Positions 1 to 12,119 of a stretch of 64,000 nucleotides of DNA are shown in pieces. The notes below the pieces were generated by a model. It worked only from the letters and a program-made list of their open reading frames with translations. It had not been told where the DNA came from and ran no database searches. The stretch covers positions 51,241,125 to 51,305,124 of the forward strand of contig OZ020592.1 of the NCBI GenBank assembly GCA_963971535.1. The letters run 5' to 3'. The stretch comes from Notolepis coatsorum (Eukaryota; Chordata; Actinopteri; Aulopiformes; Paralepididae). Numbering within the stretch: the stretch's first letter is position 1; each line of letters opens with the position of its first letter. The position numbers were made by a program, and so were the translations under genes.

Positions 1-1140
1 TGAGGGAAAATTGAGAAAAATTGGGGAAAAAAATAATTATGGTTTTTGTTATTATGTTAAATTGTATGGCTAGTATGTATAGAAATCAAGTCAAGGTACT
101 TGTTTATGACATTATTAAATGTCAAAGAGAGGAATTGTGGTACCCTTGACTGGGATTTCATAATCAAAACTGTTAGATCAACCCTGAAAACTGAAAATAT
201 CTGTGGTAATAGTTAATTCATGCATTACATGGACTCTCAGAGTGATAGAGCAAGAAAGATGCAGCGTCAGTATTGTGTGACATTCCTGAGGAGCCTTCAG
301 GCAAAACCCCCTCTCTGTCCAACATGGGAAGCAAACAGCCCAAAAAGGAGGGGGCCACAGCCCCCCTGCTGCTGCAGGCAAAACCCACGAGGAAAGGACA
401 TGTTGGGACCGATAAGCCCCAGAAGGGAATGTTAAAAGGTCTGAGGTCGTCGGACCTCCTCGCTGCTGGGAACTGGAAGAGGACACCAACGGGGAGGTCG
501 GGGGGGGGGCTGACCGGCCTCCCCCGGAGGGTCATCTGGGGAGGGGCGCCATGTGTGGAGGCAAGGAAACTATGGGGGGAGTCAGGGTATAAAACAGTGG
601 GTTTTGGTGAGGGAGGGCAGGCCAGCTCATGACCCGCCACGACCGTTCCCCAGGGGGTCTGAGTCTCCGCCTCCATCTCCACAGACCATGGTTCGACTTT
701 GCCGCTATGTAAGTAATCTGTATAAGAATCCCTGTTGGTGATAACTTAGAGGAAAGATGTCTATCTTTGACTAGGTTTACCATGTGGCGGCAAACAAGTA
801 CTATTGATCTATTTCATTGACATAACATGAATACTATTAATGTGCAAGACTGTCTTGATGTAGAGAGCCACCGTGTCTGGGCTATTGTGATTTACCTCAT
901 CAATCCTTTTGTACAATCATGTATTATGCTGAAATACATTCCTGTATAACTAATGCAATATCCACTCTGGGCCGCGCTGCAAATAAATGAGTTTGGACCA
1001 TAGCTCATGTTGTCTGGCTGTACACGGTTATTTCTCATCTGACTAAGTCAGATGAGGACCAGGGTTCTATGTCGCTCTCCTTTTCTCCATCCAGTTTAGC
1101 AACCTCATTGTACTGCAATTAACCTTAGATATTCATTTAC
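1..1140. other. Unassigned segment with LTR-like promoter and polyA signals
   Basis: No coding frame is convincing here. A TATAAAA box lies at 588-594 and an AATAAA signal at 982-987, about 390 bp apart on the plus strand. They are followed by a perfect 9-bp stem hairpin at 1035-1055. The order TATA box, transcribed stretch, polyA signal resembles the U3-R-U5 organisation of a retroviral or retrotransposon LTR, so a solo LTR is possible. I could not find matched TG...CA ends or a target duplication, so the identity stays open. Confidence 0.25.
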
Positions 1141-1227
1141 GAATATACGACATGGACTTATGCACCTGGATCAGAAAAAAGTAAGTTGTAGTGTTTGTAA
1201 AACGAAAGCCTGCTTAGCATGGATGCT

Positions 1228-2095
1228 AACGTTAGCTAACTGTTTAGAGAACAATACTTGTAGTAGACTTGATTAAGGGATTGAAACGTTGTTAACTTGG
1301 CTATGTCACACATAAACACAATGTAATGTATCACGTTGGCTGCTGGCTGCTAATGCAGCCTGCAGATAATATTTGCATGTGCACTGTGTTAGTGTAAATT
1401 AATGAATGTTGCCGCTAGCTTGTGGCTAGGCTAGCGTTCTTTGCTAATGGCTAACGTTAGCTAGCCGAATTGTTTAGAGACTTGATTAAGGGATTGAAAC
1501 GTTGATAACTTGGCTATGTCACATATAAACACAATGTATTGTATCACGTTGGCTGCTGGCTGCTAATGCAGCCTGCAGATAATATTTGCATGTGCACTGT
1601 GTTAGTGTAAATGAATGAATGTTGCCGCTAGCTTGTGGCTAGGCTAGCGTTCTTTGCTAATGGCTAACGTTAGCTAGCTGAATTGTTTAGAGACTTGATT
1701 AAGGGATTGAAACGTTGTTAACTTGGCTATGTCACATATAAACACAATGTAATGTATCACGTTGGCTGCTGGCTGCTAATGCAGCCTGCAGATAATATTT
1801 GCATGTGCACTGTGTTAGTGTAAATTAATGAATGTTGCCGCTAGCTTGTGGCTAGGCTAGCGTTCTTTGCTAATGGCTAACGTTAGCTAGCCGAATTGTT
1901 TAGAGACTTGATTAAGGGATTGAAACGTTGTTAACTTGGCTATGTCACATATAAACACAATGTAATGTATCACGTTGGCTGCTGGCTGCTAATGCAGCCT
2001 GCAGATAATATTTGCATGTGCACTGTGTTAGTGGTGCTGCCTAAATTAATGAATGTTTGCCGCTAGCTTGTGGCTAGGCTAGCGTACGTTGCCGA
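1228..2095. repeat. 213-bp satellite-like tandem repeat, about 4 copies
   Basis: The phrase GACTTGATTAAGGG recurs at about 1266, 1480, 1692 and 1905, giving a period of 212-214 bp. The first copy is slightly diverged and the last is partial. Each unit contains palindromic AACGTT and GCTAGC motifs (GCTAACGTTAGC), a pattern common in fish repeats. Copies 2-4 are nearly identical, which suggests recent amplification. No coding potential is seen. Confidence 0.85.
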
Positions 2096-2307
2096 TGCAC
2101 GGCTGATCTAGTGCCTCTGTGGAGGAGGAAGTAAACATTGCCAGGCATTCTGGTTAATGTAGTCATTGTAGTTCTCCCTCTTTTCACCCACAGTTAAAGG
2201 AGACATGACATGCTGGTTTGATGAAATGTATAGTGTAAATGAAATGAATAGTGTATGTATATTCAATAGTAGTATTGATAGTATATTAGCCACTGTATAC
2301 TGTACAA

Positions 2308-2458
2308 GGTCTGCTTGGTTTGATCGGGCCGCCGAGCCATGGTCTGCTTGGTTTGATCGGGCCGCCGAGCCATGGTCTGCTTGGTTTGATCGGGCCGCCG
2401 AGCCATGGTCTGCTTGGTTTGATCGGGCCGCCGAGCCATGGTCTGCTTGGTTTGATTT
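2308..2458. repeat. 33-bp GC-rich minisatellite, 4.6 copies
   Basis: A 33-bp unit beginning GGTCTGCTTGG and ending GCCGAGCCAT repeats at 2308, 2341, 2374 and 2407, with a partial fifth copy. Copies are identical. Because 33 is a multiple of three the array is open in several frames on both strands, but this is a by-product of the period and not evidence for a gene. Confidence 0.9.
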
Positions 2459-3004
2459 AGAGGAGTGGTCTGCCCTGCGGGGGGGCCCTGACATATTGTG
2501 CAACGCCACTGCATACCATTGACTCAGAAAGGTCTGTTTTATTGAAATCGTCACAGCAGTATAGTTTGTTTATACTTCAGAAGGATGATATTTAAACATG
2601 GTCCCCAAAATGAATGGAAGCGAATGAGGAGCCTGACACCTGGGAGAAATGGGGGTGTTGCAGCGTTGGGGATGTTTAAAAAATATAATTTAATATATAA
2701 TATAATAATTTGTGCTTCACCTAAAAATTTGGTCAGCAGCCTTCACTGAGTACCATGTAGTACCATGTAGTACCCTGTAGTATCATGTAGTGCCATGTAG
2801 TGCCCATTTGGGGTTAGTAATGGTGTCAGACAAGGGGGGAATTTGGTCCTACTGTATAATCATTCAATCCTTTATTTCATCTAAAAACGACCATTTCATT
2901 TTCATTTTCAATGATTTCGAGAAAATACAGCACATAATAAATAAATAAATATTATGGATTTAAATTGGCCAAAGGATAATGTATTGAGTTATAAGGTACA
3001 TTTC
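2459..3004. other. Unassigned AT-rich sequence with a short 10-bp repeat
   Basis: No gene is seen. At about 2752-2806 a degenerate 10-bp unit (TACCATGTAG and variants) repeats about five times. The rest is AT-rich and looks like ordinary intergenic sequence or decayed repeat. Confidence 0.6.
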
Positions 3005-3290
3005 AGAACGTTCCATGTAAATGGCTGCATTGCTTTTATCCAAAGCACTTTACAAGCACTTTGTTCCTCACATTTTACCCATTCACTCACCCATTCACAC
3101 ACCGGCGGTGGAGGCAACCATGCAAGGTGCCAACCTGCTTATCGGGAGCAGTTAGGGCTTACAGTAAGTATTTTGTTCAAGGACACTTCGACACACTGCC
3201 TGGGAGGAGTGGGCATCGCACCTGGAACCTCCGGATTACCAGATGACTGCTCTACCTCCCGAGCCACTGTTGCACTCATGTGTCGAGGGC
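3005..3290 (-). repeat. tRNA-derived SINE copy
   Basis: Read on the minus strand, the segment opens with a tRNA-like head: an A-box-like TGGCTCGGGAGGTAGAG near 3265 and a decayed B box near 3230. It continues through a teleost-style body and ends in a LINE-like tail containing AAAGTGCTTTGGATAAAAGC near 3045. This polarity fits RNA polymerase III-transcribed SINEs mobilised by a partner LINE. The exact SINE family is not assigned. Confidence 0.6.
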
Positions 3291-3304
3291 ACAGAAGCTA
3301 AAAG

Positions 3305-3510
<206 letters not shown>

Positions 3511-4187
3511 TGTCAACGGTGGTTGGTGCAGGGGTTAGGGGGTAGGATTTTTTATTTTAAATGAGGCAAGGGGCAAGCCAATGCGTGTAGTTGGCAAATA
3601 ATTTAAATGATGTTTTATGTGCATTGTATGCCTGTACCTGTGCCTTTCATCCAAAAATGAAAGAAAAATATATGAAAGAATTTTTTTTAAAAAAAGCTAA
3701 AAGCAGATTTCTCAATTTCAGAGGAAACGCTGGGGGTTGAAGTGTAAGCCAATCATTGCAGTGCAGGTCCAGAGGTCCAGTCCAATAATTAAGGGGAAGA
3801 TCTCCAACAATGGCTTTATATAGAAACAGATGCCAGTCCAAATCACACATCTATCGGGACCACACAACCTTATTGTACAAGATACAATGGTGAGTAGTAG
3901 TACTATACTGTAACTATCACCAGTGCTAAATCTGAGTGCTGAGTAATATACAGAATCCAAGAGTTTACTGTAAGAGTGGAAGCAGCATGTCTCTAAATCA
4001 CATCTCCATAATCCAAGTCAGATTCAAAACTGCTTCAACAACTGTATTTCTGCAATTCATTGGGAAGCTGGCCAAGATATTGGTATTCTGTAACTCTCTC
4101 CATGATCTGACATATGGATGATCTGTCCAAGCAGTAAGTCTCTAATACTGGGTGCATGATTGGTAATAGTCTAGTGAATCTCATAAT
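3511..4187. other. Unassigned sequence
   Basis: No gene, RNA or clear mobile-element hallmark is seen. Base composition is ordinary and there are only short open frames. Confidence 0.5.
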
Positions 4188-4188
4188 A

Positions 4189-5582
<1,394 letters not shown>

Positions 5583-5689
5583 TCAAATAGAATTGCTATA
5601 TAAAATTACAGTATACCCTGGGGGGCCCTGGGGGTGCGGGCACACCCAGGTCATGAGAGAGAGAGAGGGGGGGGGGGGGGGTCATATGT

Positions 5690-5940
5690 CATTGTTCATG
5701 ATGGCCTGCAGCTTACTCCATGAGCGCCTCTCCACCACAACCCCCAGTGGGTCCACACTCCTGCCAAGGACTGAACCAGCCTTTTTACCAGCCTGTCCAA
5801 CCGCCTTGTGTTCTTGGCTGACATGTTGCCTCCCCAGACTGCAGCATAAAAAACAATGCTTGGCACCACTGATTGGTAGAACATGTACAGCATGTCACTG
5901 CACACATTAAACGACCTGAGCCTTCTCAGAAAAAACAACC
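5690..5940 (-). pseudogene. LINE ORF2 C-terminal fragment
   Basis: The minus-strand translation contains the stretch FFLRRLRSFNV followed by MLYMFYQSVVPSIVFYAAVWGGN and a basic LDRLVKR segment (not given in full). This is the conserved region downstream of the reverse transcriptase palm in several fish non-LTR retrotransposons. Only about 80 residues remain, with no catalytic motif. The (GACA)n/(GATA)n block lies on its 3' side (in element orientation), which could mean the simple repeat grew from a LINE tail. The LINE clade is not resolved. Confidence 0.6.
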
Positions 5941-6250
5941 GGCCCTAAATCATGTATGCACACGCATGTATGGGTACAAATGGAGTGAAGATGTCTCTGT
6001 TCAGATCATTATTGTACACCTCTCTATACTGCACACTGCTTCCTTTAAAAGAGAACTTTGTAGCGCTGAGAGAAAGGAGTCGGAGGCGGTGTCTCGAAGT
6101 TGAACCTAACTCCTTTATTATTCAGCAACATAACAACATGTCAACGTAGTCGAGTCGATAGATAGAATGAATGCCCGTGGCAGGAAGTGCCACCCTCAAT
6201 ATCGTCCGGGGGGAACTACTATTCCCAACAACAGTTCTGTGTGAATTATG
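5941..6250. other. Unassigned sequence
   Basis: No gene or clear repeat is seen. A short stretch around 6100-6210 is open but featureless. Confidence 0.4.
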
Positions 6251-6832
<582 letters not shown>

Positions 6833-6837
6833 GACAT

Positions 6838-7016
6838 TGTCAGGATGGAGGTAGGTGAGTTCCAGTTGTGGTATGCAATCAAGGAGACGGAGAGGGTGTA
6901 CTCTTAAGTAGGTTCGATTTAATAGTAAAGAACACAAAGAGTGATACTAGGATACATTGCCAAGTGGCAGGAAAGAAAGAGGGAATATATAAATTAAGCT
7001 TAATGGTGGTCCAGAA
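6838..7016 (-). repeat. Truncated 3' LTR of the sushi-like element
   Basis: This matches the last part of the 5' LTR (9822-10010) with few substitutions. It then switches abruptly to RNase H coding sequence near 7017. Only the R-U5-like part survives, so the deletion removed U3 together with the 3' end of pol. Confidence 0.85.
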
Positions 7017-7017
7017 A

Positions 7018-7449
7018 CCGGAACCGCCAAGTTCTTATGATCAGTCCAAACAATGAAAGGATGTGCCGCCCCCTCTAACCAATGTCTCCATTCCTCCAGT
7101 GCCAATTTGATTGCCAACAACTCCCGATTACCCACGTCGTAGTTACGCTCGGCCGACGACAGACGGCGAGAAAAAAAAGCGCACGGGTGCACTTTCCCAT
7201 CCTTTAAGCATCTCTGAGAGAGCACCCCCCCCCCACCGTAATGTCAGAAGCATCCACCTCCACATCTGCATCGTGGCGGACCAATACAGGGGCGGAGGTA
7301 AACCGACGTTTGAGATCGCAGAAGGCCGATTCCGCCCTAGGCGACCATTCAAAGCCAGGGAGAGAGGACTTAGTGAGAGCTGTTAACGGATTGGCTAAGG
7401 CGCTAAAGTTGCGAATAAAGCGCCTGTAAAGTGCAGTCCAAGACTGCAC
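7018..7449 (-). pseudogene. RNase H region of the sushi-like element, truncated
   Basis: Two overlapping minus frames cover the tether and RNase H. The first has [20 protein letters not shown] and an aspartate at [11 protein letters not shown]. The second has [20 protein letters not shown] and [10 protein letters not shown] frameshift separates them near 7215, at a run of C. Sequence ends at the deletion junction near 7017, so integrase is absent. Confidence 0.8.
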
Positions 7450-8287
7450 TCACCTTGGCTGGATCCATGCAAAGATCACCCTTCGTCAACACAAAGCCCA
7501 GGAAGGAAACGGTATCAGTGTGAAACACACACTTCTCAGCTTTAACGAATAGTTGATGCTTGAGGAGACGGTCTAGCACCTCTCGAAACGTGCAGTTGGT
7601 GTTGCACCATATCGCGAGAAAAATTAGGATATCATCTAAGTAAACAAACACCGACACCCCAATCAAATCTCGCAGCACGTCGTTAACCAGGGCTTGGAAG
7701 ACTGCCGGAGCATTAGCCAAACCAAAGGGCATGACCAAATACTCATAGTGACCATTAGGTGTATTAAATGCAGTCTTCCACTCGTCTCCTTCTCTAATCC
7801 TGACCAGATTGTATGCATTACGTAAATCAAGTTTAGAAAAGACCTGCGCCCCCTGTAAGCACTCAAAGGCAGTGTCCATGAGAGGTAACGGATATCGGTT
7901 CTTGATGGAAACGTCATTCAATCCCCTATAATCAATGCACGGACGCTGACCCCCATCCTTTTTACCAACAAAAAAGAAGCCAGCGCCGGCAGGAGATGTG
8001 GAAGGACGTATGTGCCCCGCAAGCAATGCCTCCTCAATGTAGGTGTTCATGGCCACGGCCTCGGGGCATGAGAGAGAGAACATACACCCACGGGGCGGGT
8101 AGGTACCGGGTAGGAGATTAATGCGACAGTCGTATGATCTATGAGGCGGTAGTCCTTTAGCACGCGTTTTGCTAAAAACGTCCGCAAGGTCCCAATAGAT
8201 CTTAGGAACCCCTATCAAATCGGGATTAGAGGGTATGACAGAATCTGCGACGCTCCCCACCATCCTGGAGAGAGAAGGAGGAGACAA
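7403..8287 (-). pseudogene. pol: Reverse transcriptase domain of the sushi-like element
   Basis: The motifs are in the expected order. They include the [20 protein letters not shown] fingers region, the first catalytic Asp in [11 protein letters not shown], the [13 protein letters not shown] block and the catalytic YLDD near 7640-7655. These belong to Ty3/gypsy reverse transcriptases. The frame is lost around 7430, and the connection to RNase H continues in another frame. Near 7610 the sequence between YLDD and the thumb looks altered. Confidence 0.85.
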
Positions 8288-8696
8288 AAGAGAAGAGGGG
8301 GGGGGGGGAATGGGAAAAACTCTTGCCGAAGACCGACTTCACGTCGTCCTCCATTGAAAGTTCGCCCCTGACCCAGTTAATATGACGTTTGCAAGAAGCC
8401 AACCAGGGATGACCCAACACCACAACAGAATAGGGGGAGACAATAACAAACAATTGTACCCACTCCCACCCACCACCCGCCACCCGGATGTGAACAGGAA
8501 CAGTACGTTGAGTGACGCTCCCACTGCCCAGGGGCTGACCGTCTAGGGCGTGGATGGGGACAGGAACCCCCAACTCCTCAACCGGGATCCCCCACTCCTT
8601 CACCAACCCCAAGTGTATAAAATTGCCCGCCGCCCCTGAGTCAATGAGAGCCTTAGTTCCCCTAATGCTACCCCCACAGTTAACCGCCTCCTCCAA
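8226..8696 (-). pseudogene. pro: Retropepsin (protease) domain of the sushi-like element
   Basis: The protein holds the active-site motif LIDSGAAGNFI near its N-terminus and a C-terminal VVVLGHPWL (the family's GxPWL motif). This fits a gypsy-type aspartic protease. Coding shifts frame relative to Gag at a run of six T (minus strand) near 8697. It then loses frame relative to the reverse transcriptase near a run of G (plus strand) at 8297-8308, both typical sites for small indels. The trailing 40 residues are out-of-frame readthrough. Confidence 0.75.
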
Positions 8697-9795
8697 AAAA
8701 GTGCGTGTCAGTAGGTAGTGCTGAGTTTAGCCCACCTGCTGGCGCCTTCTCAGGGCCCAGCGGGGCACCTCCCCTTCCCGACTGGCGCCGAGTCGAGCCG
8801 GCCTGGTCTCGACAGCTGCCGAACCGATGACCGGTGTGGCCACACCGGAAGCAGCGTCTCTCTTCAATGAAGCGCCGCCGCTCCTCGTCCGAGAGCGACA
8901 GCGCCCCAAGCTGCATGGATTCATCACCCAGTGGCCCACTCGTGTAATGCAGGAAGCTGTCAACACCGGGAGGAGAAGGGACACGTACCTGGGTAGTAGT
9001 TTCACGCTCCCGTTCTCTCTCCCGATGTCGGTTGTCCATACGAATGGCCGTGTTGATGAGCACTTCCAGCTGCTCCGGGATCTCACGGACGGAAAGCTCA
9101 TCCCTCATCCGGGCAGAGAGCCCCTGGACAAACAAGACAACACAGGGAATCTCCGGCCAAGCTGCCTCCCGAGCCACGATCCGGAAATCAATGGCGTAAT
9201 CTGAGACAGTGCGGAGGCCCTGCCGGCAGGAGAGAAGCCGCCCACCGGCCTCGAAGATCGAGAGTACTCAGGAAGTGTCGAAAACTCTTCTCAACTCCCC
9301 GGTAAAGGCGTCCACACTGTTGCAGATTAACGACCCACTTTCCCATTCGGCCATAGCCCAGGAGAGTGCTCGACCGGTGAGAAGGGTAATGATATATGCG
9401 ACCTGGGATCTGGAAGAGGGGAATGAACGTGGCTGCAGCTGGAACATGAGTGAACACTGGGTGATGAACTCTCTGCATCCCTCCGGTGATCCCGCGTAGC
9501 GGCCCGGTGGAGATAGCCGTGGCTCCTGGGCCCGCTCCTGGTGCCCAAAAGCTCCCCGACCCTCTTCGCCGCCGAGCGCCGCTTCTCCCGGCCCCGCCTC
9601 TGCCACCGTTGATCTTACTCCTGCCACCTCGCCTTGCGCCCTCTGGGCCGTGAGCAACGCCGAATGCGCTGTCTCCTGCGACGTGATGACGAGCCCGCCC
9701 AGCCGAACCAGCTCGGTGTTGACGAGTTGTTGATGTCCGTCCATTCGCTCCAGCGCACTCTTTTGTGCCTGGAGCATCTCCATGATTGCATCCAT
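8680..9795 (-). pseudogene. gag: Gag of the sushi-like element, with an in-frame stop
   Basis: The likely start is the Met at 9795 (MDAIMEMLQAQK), just inside the LTR; earlier in-frame Mets lie in LTR sequence. The capsid-like region includes CREFITQCSLMFQLQP and a LLTGRALSWAMAEWE stretch typical of fish sushi-type Gag. A stop codon at 9268-9270 breaks the frame, after which coding resumes in a different frame. The C-terminal part holds one CCHC zinc knuckle, CFRCGHTGHRFGSC (near 8800-8840). A simple RERERERE run near 9010-9030 suggests local microsatellite growth. Gag would package the element RNA into cytoplasmic particles. Confidence 0.75.
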
Positions 9796-9810
9796 GGAAC
9801 TCTGATGATG

Positions 9811-9821
9811 GTCAGGTCTTC
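9811..9821 (-). promoter_or_regulatory. Self-complementary primer-binding site
   Basis: Directly next to the 5' LTR end, the minus strand reads GAAGACCTGAC. Its exact complement, GTCAGGTCTTC, occurs inside the LTR on the same strand (10037-10047). No tRNA 3'-end match starting TGG is present at this place. In Tf1 and sushi-ichi the first 11 nt of the transcript fold back to prime minus-strand synthesis, and this arrangement fits that mechanism. Confidence 0.75.
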
Positions 9822-10244
9822 TGTCAGGATGGAGGTAGGTGAGTTCCAGTTGTGGTATGCAATCAAGGAGACGGAGAGGGTGTACTCTTAAGTAGGTTTG
9901 ATTTAATAGTAAAGAACACAAAGAGTAATACTAGGATACATTGCCGAGTGGCAGGAAAGAAAAAGGGAATATATAAATGAAGCTTAATGGTGGTCCAGAA
10001 ACCGGAACCGCCCACGTTATCTCCGAACGTTATAATGAAGACCTGACGAAGAGCAAACAAAAGATAGAAGGGTTAAGTAGCGACCACATTCCAACATTCC
10101 ACACACACCCCGTGACAGCCAATCAGGACCCATACACTAAGTGACAGCACTAAGTGACAAGGGAGACAGGTGACAGAAGCCAAGTGACAGATGACAGAAT
10201 GGTGGGTGGTTCACAGACAGCAGTCAGCGAACCAGAACGTAACA
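9822..10244 (-). repeat. 5' LTR of the sushi-like element (423 bp)
   Basis: On the minus strand the LTR opens with TGTTACGTTCTGG and ends with CATCCTGACA, giving canonical TG...CA ends. The probable transcript start is near 10047, where the 11-nt self-priming sequence GTCAGGTCTTC lies. A TACTTAACCC stretch about 30 nt upstream could act as a weak TATA-like box. Confidence 0.85.
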
Positions 10245-10249
10245 GACAT

Positions 10250-10879
10250 TTGTCATTTTCTGATGCATTCCAGGAAATGAGAGTGAGTTGCATCGTCTTC
10301 CTTTTGAAAAGTCTGCTTGTTTGAATAATCCAATAGGGTACAGCAAGTTACTGATTTCCAGAAGGTAATCGGTTACCTGTAACAGATTACATTTCATTTT
10401 GACAGTCTTGGCCTCCCAACCCAGGTCAGTAATATAGACACCCGGTAACACTTTATAATAACACTCAGTTATAAGACCTTTATAAGGTATTTGTAGATAA
10501 TGAACTAATCATGAACAAATTTTATATACATTCGTAAATTATTATTAAATCATTTATAACTATATTTGTATAACATTTACAAATTTGTTCTACATTATTT
10601 ATAACTCATTATCAACATTTTTGTACTTGATTTGTTCATCATTAAATAATGTTGTTTAATGTGTAGTAACACATTTGTAGATGCTTTGAAAAATGGATAG
10701 GAAAAAACGACTATACTGTACCTCCATTTATTTGTTCATGTTCAACAAATGATTTGTAAAACATTCATAAAACATATATAAATCATTTGCATCTATAAAT
10801 CATGTTATTGTGTGCCCTAATCTAAAATGAAGACTATAAATGTTGTCATAATTAATTGAAAACCAGCGATTTCCTTCAA
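10250..10879. other. AT-rich unassigned sequence, possible DNA-transposon remnant
   Basis: No gene is seen. From about 10444 the sequence reads GGTAACACTTTATAATAAC, a motif seen at the ends of many fish non-autonomous DNA transposons, followed by about 400 bp of AT-rich sequence. I could not find the matching inverted end, so this stays a suggestion. Confidence 0.3.
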
Positions 10880-10975
10880 CACGGAAAGGCCCACCTGCTG
10901 GGGTTCAAACCCAGGACCTTCTTGCTGTGAGGTAACAGTGCTCACCACCGTGCCACCGTGCCACCCTAACTGGCT
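10880..10975 (-). repeat. tRNA-derived SINE fragment
   Basis: On the minus strand this reads GGCACGGTGGTGAGCACTG, then CCTGGGTTTGAACCCCAG (near-perfect B box) and GGGCCTTTCCGTGT. The order matches the head of a widespread teleost SINE-like repeat. Only the 5' part is clear. Confidence 0.55.
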
Positions 10976-11128
10976 TTCCTGTCAGGCTGGACACATGTTC
11001 ATGTGGGTTTGCTCAAAGGCCCACTCACTCCAACACGAGCCGCCTCACAGAATGGATACAGACTGCAATCTGTCCTCTCCCTAGGCTCCTCATCTAATAC
11101 GGCTAATTAGACAAGGAGAGAAAGGGGT
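10976..11128. other. Unassigned sequence
   Basis: Short stretch between a SINE fragment and a CT-rich tract. No feature is seen. Confidence 0.4.
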
Positions 11129-11265
11129 CACTCTCCCTCTCTTTCTCCTTCTCCCTCTCTATCTCTTCTTATCCTCCTTGTGTTCTTTCTTTGTTGTCTC
11201 ACCTCCACCCACCCCCATTCTCTCTTTTTCTCTCTCTCTCTTACTATTTATTTCTCTCCTTTTCT

Positions 11266-11306
<41 letters not shown>

Positions 11307-11460
11307 CCTCTCTCTTTATCGCTCTGTCTCCCTCTCCCTCTCCATATTGCTTTCTCTCTCTCTTACTATTTATCTCTCATTTTCTCCCTCCCTCTCTCCT
11401 CCCTCTCTCTTTATCTCTCTGTCTCCCTCTCCATATTTATCTCTCTCTCTCTCCCTAGCT
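11129..11460. repeat. CT-rich polypyrimidine microsatellite
   Basis: About 330 bp of interrupted CTCTCT with CCCT and TATTT interruptions. It contains a partial internal duplication (CTCTTACTATTTAT at 11237 and 11360). Confidence 0.9.
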
Positions 11461-11525
11461 TTACCAATTATGGGATTAGACAGAACACCACAAGGAGTCA
11501 CTTAGGAACCCAGACACACAGCTTC
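11461..11525 (+). repeat. Direct repeat copy 1 (about 62 bp)
   Basis: TACCAATTATGGGATTAGACAG and the 40 bases after it occur here and again at 11924-11985 with three differences. The second copy lies inside a candidate MITE, and this one lies outside it. Confidence 0.8.
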
Positions 11526-11683
11526 TGTCACTACCAATAGAAGACTAATAGAGACCTGTGAACAGCCCTGTGGTTTGTGACCAAACTTGGCCATTAGCTG
11601 ATTACTGCAGCTTAGTTCATGTAAAACAACAGGCTTTCTAATTATTATTCCCAGGCACCAAGGTACCACTGTGACTATACTCT

Positions 11684-12006
11684 TTAAAGGTGCTATAGAT
11701 AACATCATATAGGGCTTTTAGAAAGATGTGAAAGTAAAGGTATTGCTTTTCCCCCACATAACATATTGATTAATGATTCATCATTAAAACATGTTGGCAG
11801 GTCCAAAATAAATGTTGTTGTTGTTTACATGTTGCATGCATGTATTCCCTCCCTACTTCCCATTTCTCCACGTGGAATGCAACTGACTGGATAAATGACA
11901 TGCTGGTGTTCTAGTCCGACATCTACCAATTATGGGATTAGACAGAACACCACAAGGTGTCACTTAGGAACCCAGACGCACAGCTGTTATCTATAGCAAC
12001 TTTAAT
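11684..12006. mobile_element. Candidate MITE with imperfect inverted ends
   Basis: The left end TAAAGGTGCTATAGATAAC (about 11684) is mirrored at the right by GTTATCTATAGCAACTTTA (about 11987-12006). The 320-bp span has no coding capacity. No clear target duplication was seen, so the superfamily is unknown. It includes direct repeat copy 2 at 11924-11985. Confidence 0.45.
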
Positions 12007-12119
12007 ATCCTGATGCAATGGAAATAGGATGTGGATACTTGCTTGTGCTTGTCTCTTTGCAGTCATCAAATGGATTATTTATACATTTAGTTTTTGCATT
12101 AATATCGTTCAATAGATGT

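Larger units (their letters stand above)
6838..10244 (-). mobile_element. Sushi-like Ty3/gypsy retrotransposon, internally deleted
   Basis: The element runs right to left. The complete 5' LTR is 9822-10244 and a 3' LTR remnant is 6838-7016. The sequences shared by the two LTRs are about 95% identical by eye. The 5-bp sequence GACAT flanks both ends (6833-6837 and 10245-10249) and is the target-site duplication. Gag, protease, reverse transcriptase and part of RNase H are present. Sequence jumps from RNase H directly into the LTR near 7017, so the rest of RNase H, integrase and the 3' LTR U3 are missing. Its primer-binding site matches its own LTR, a trait of the Tf1/sushi group. The copy is dead but could be mobilised only in trans, if at all. 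Confidence 0.88.
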
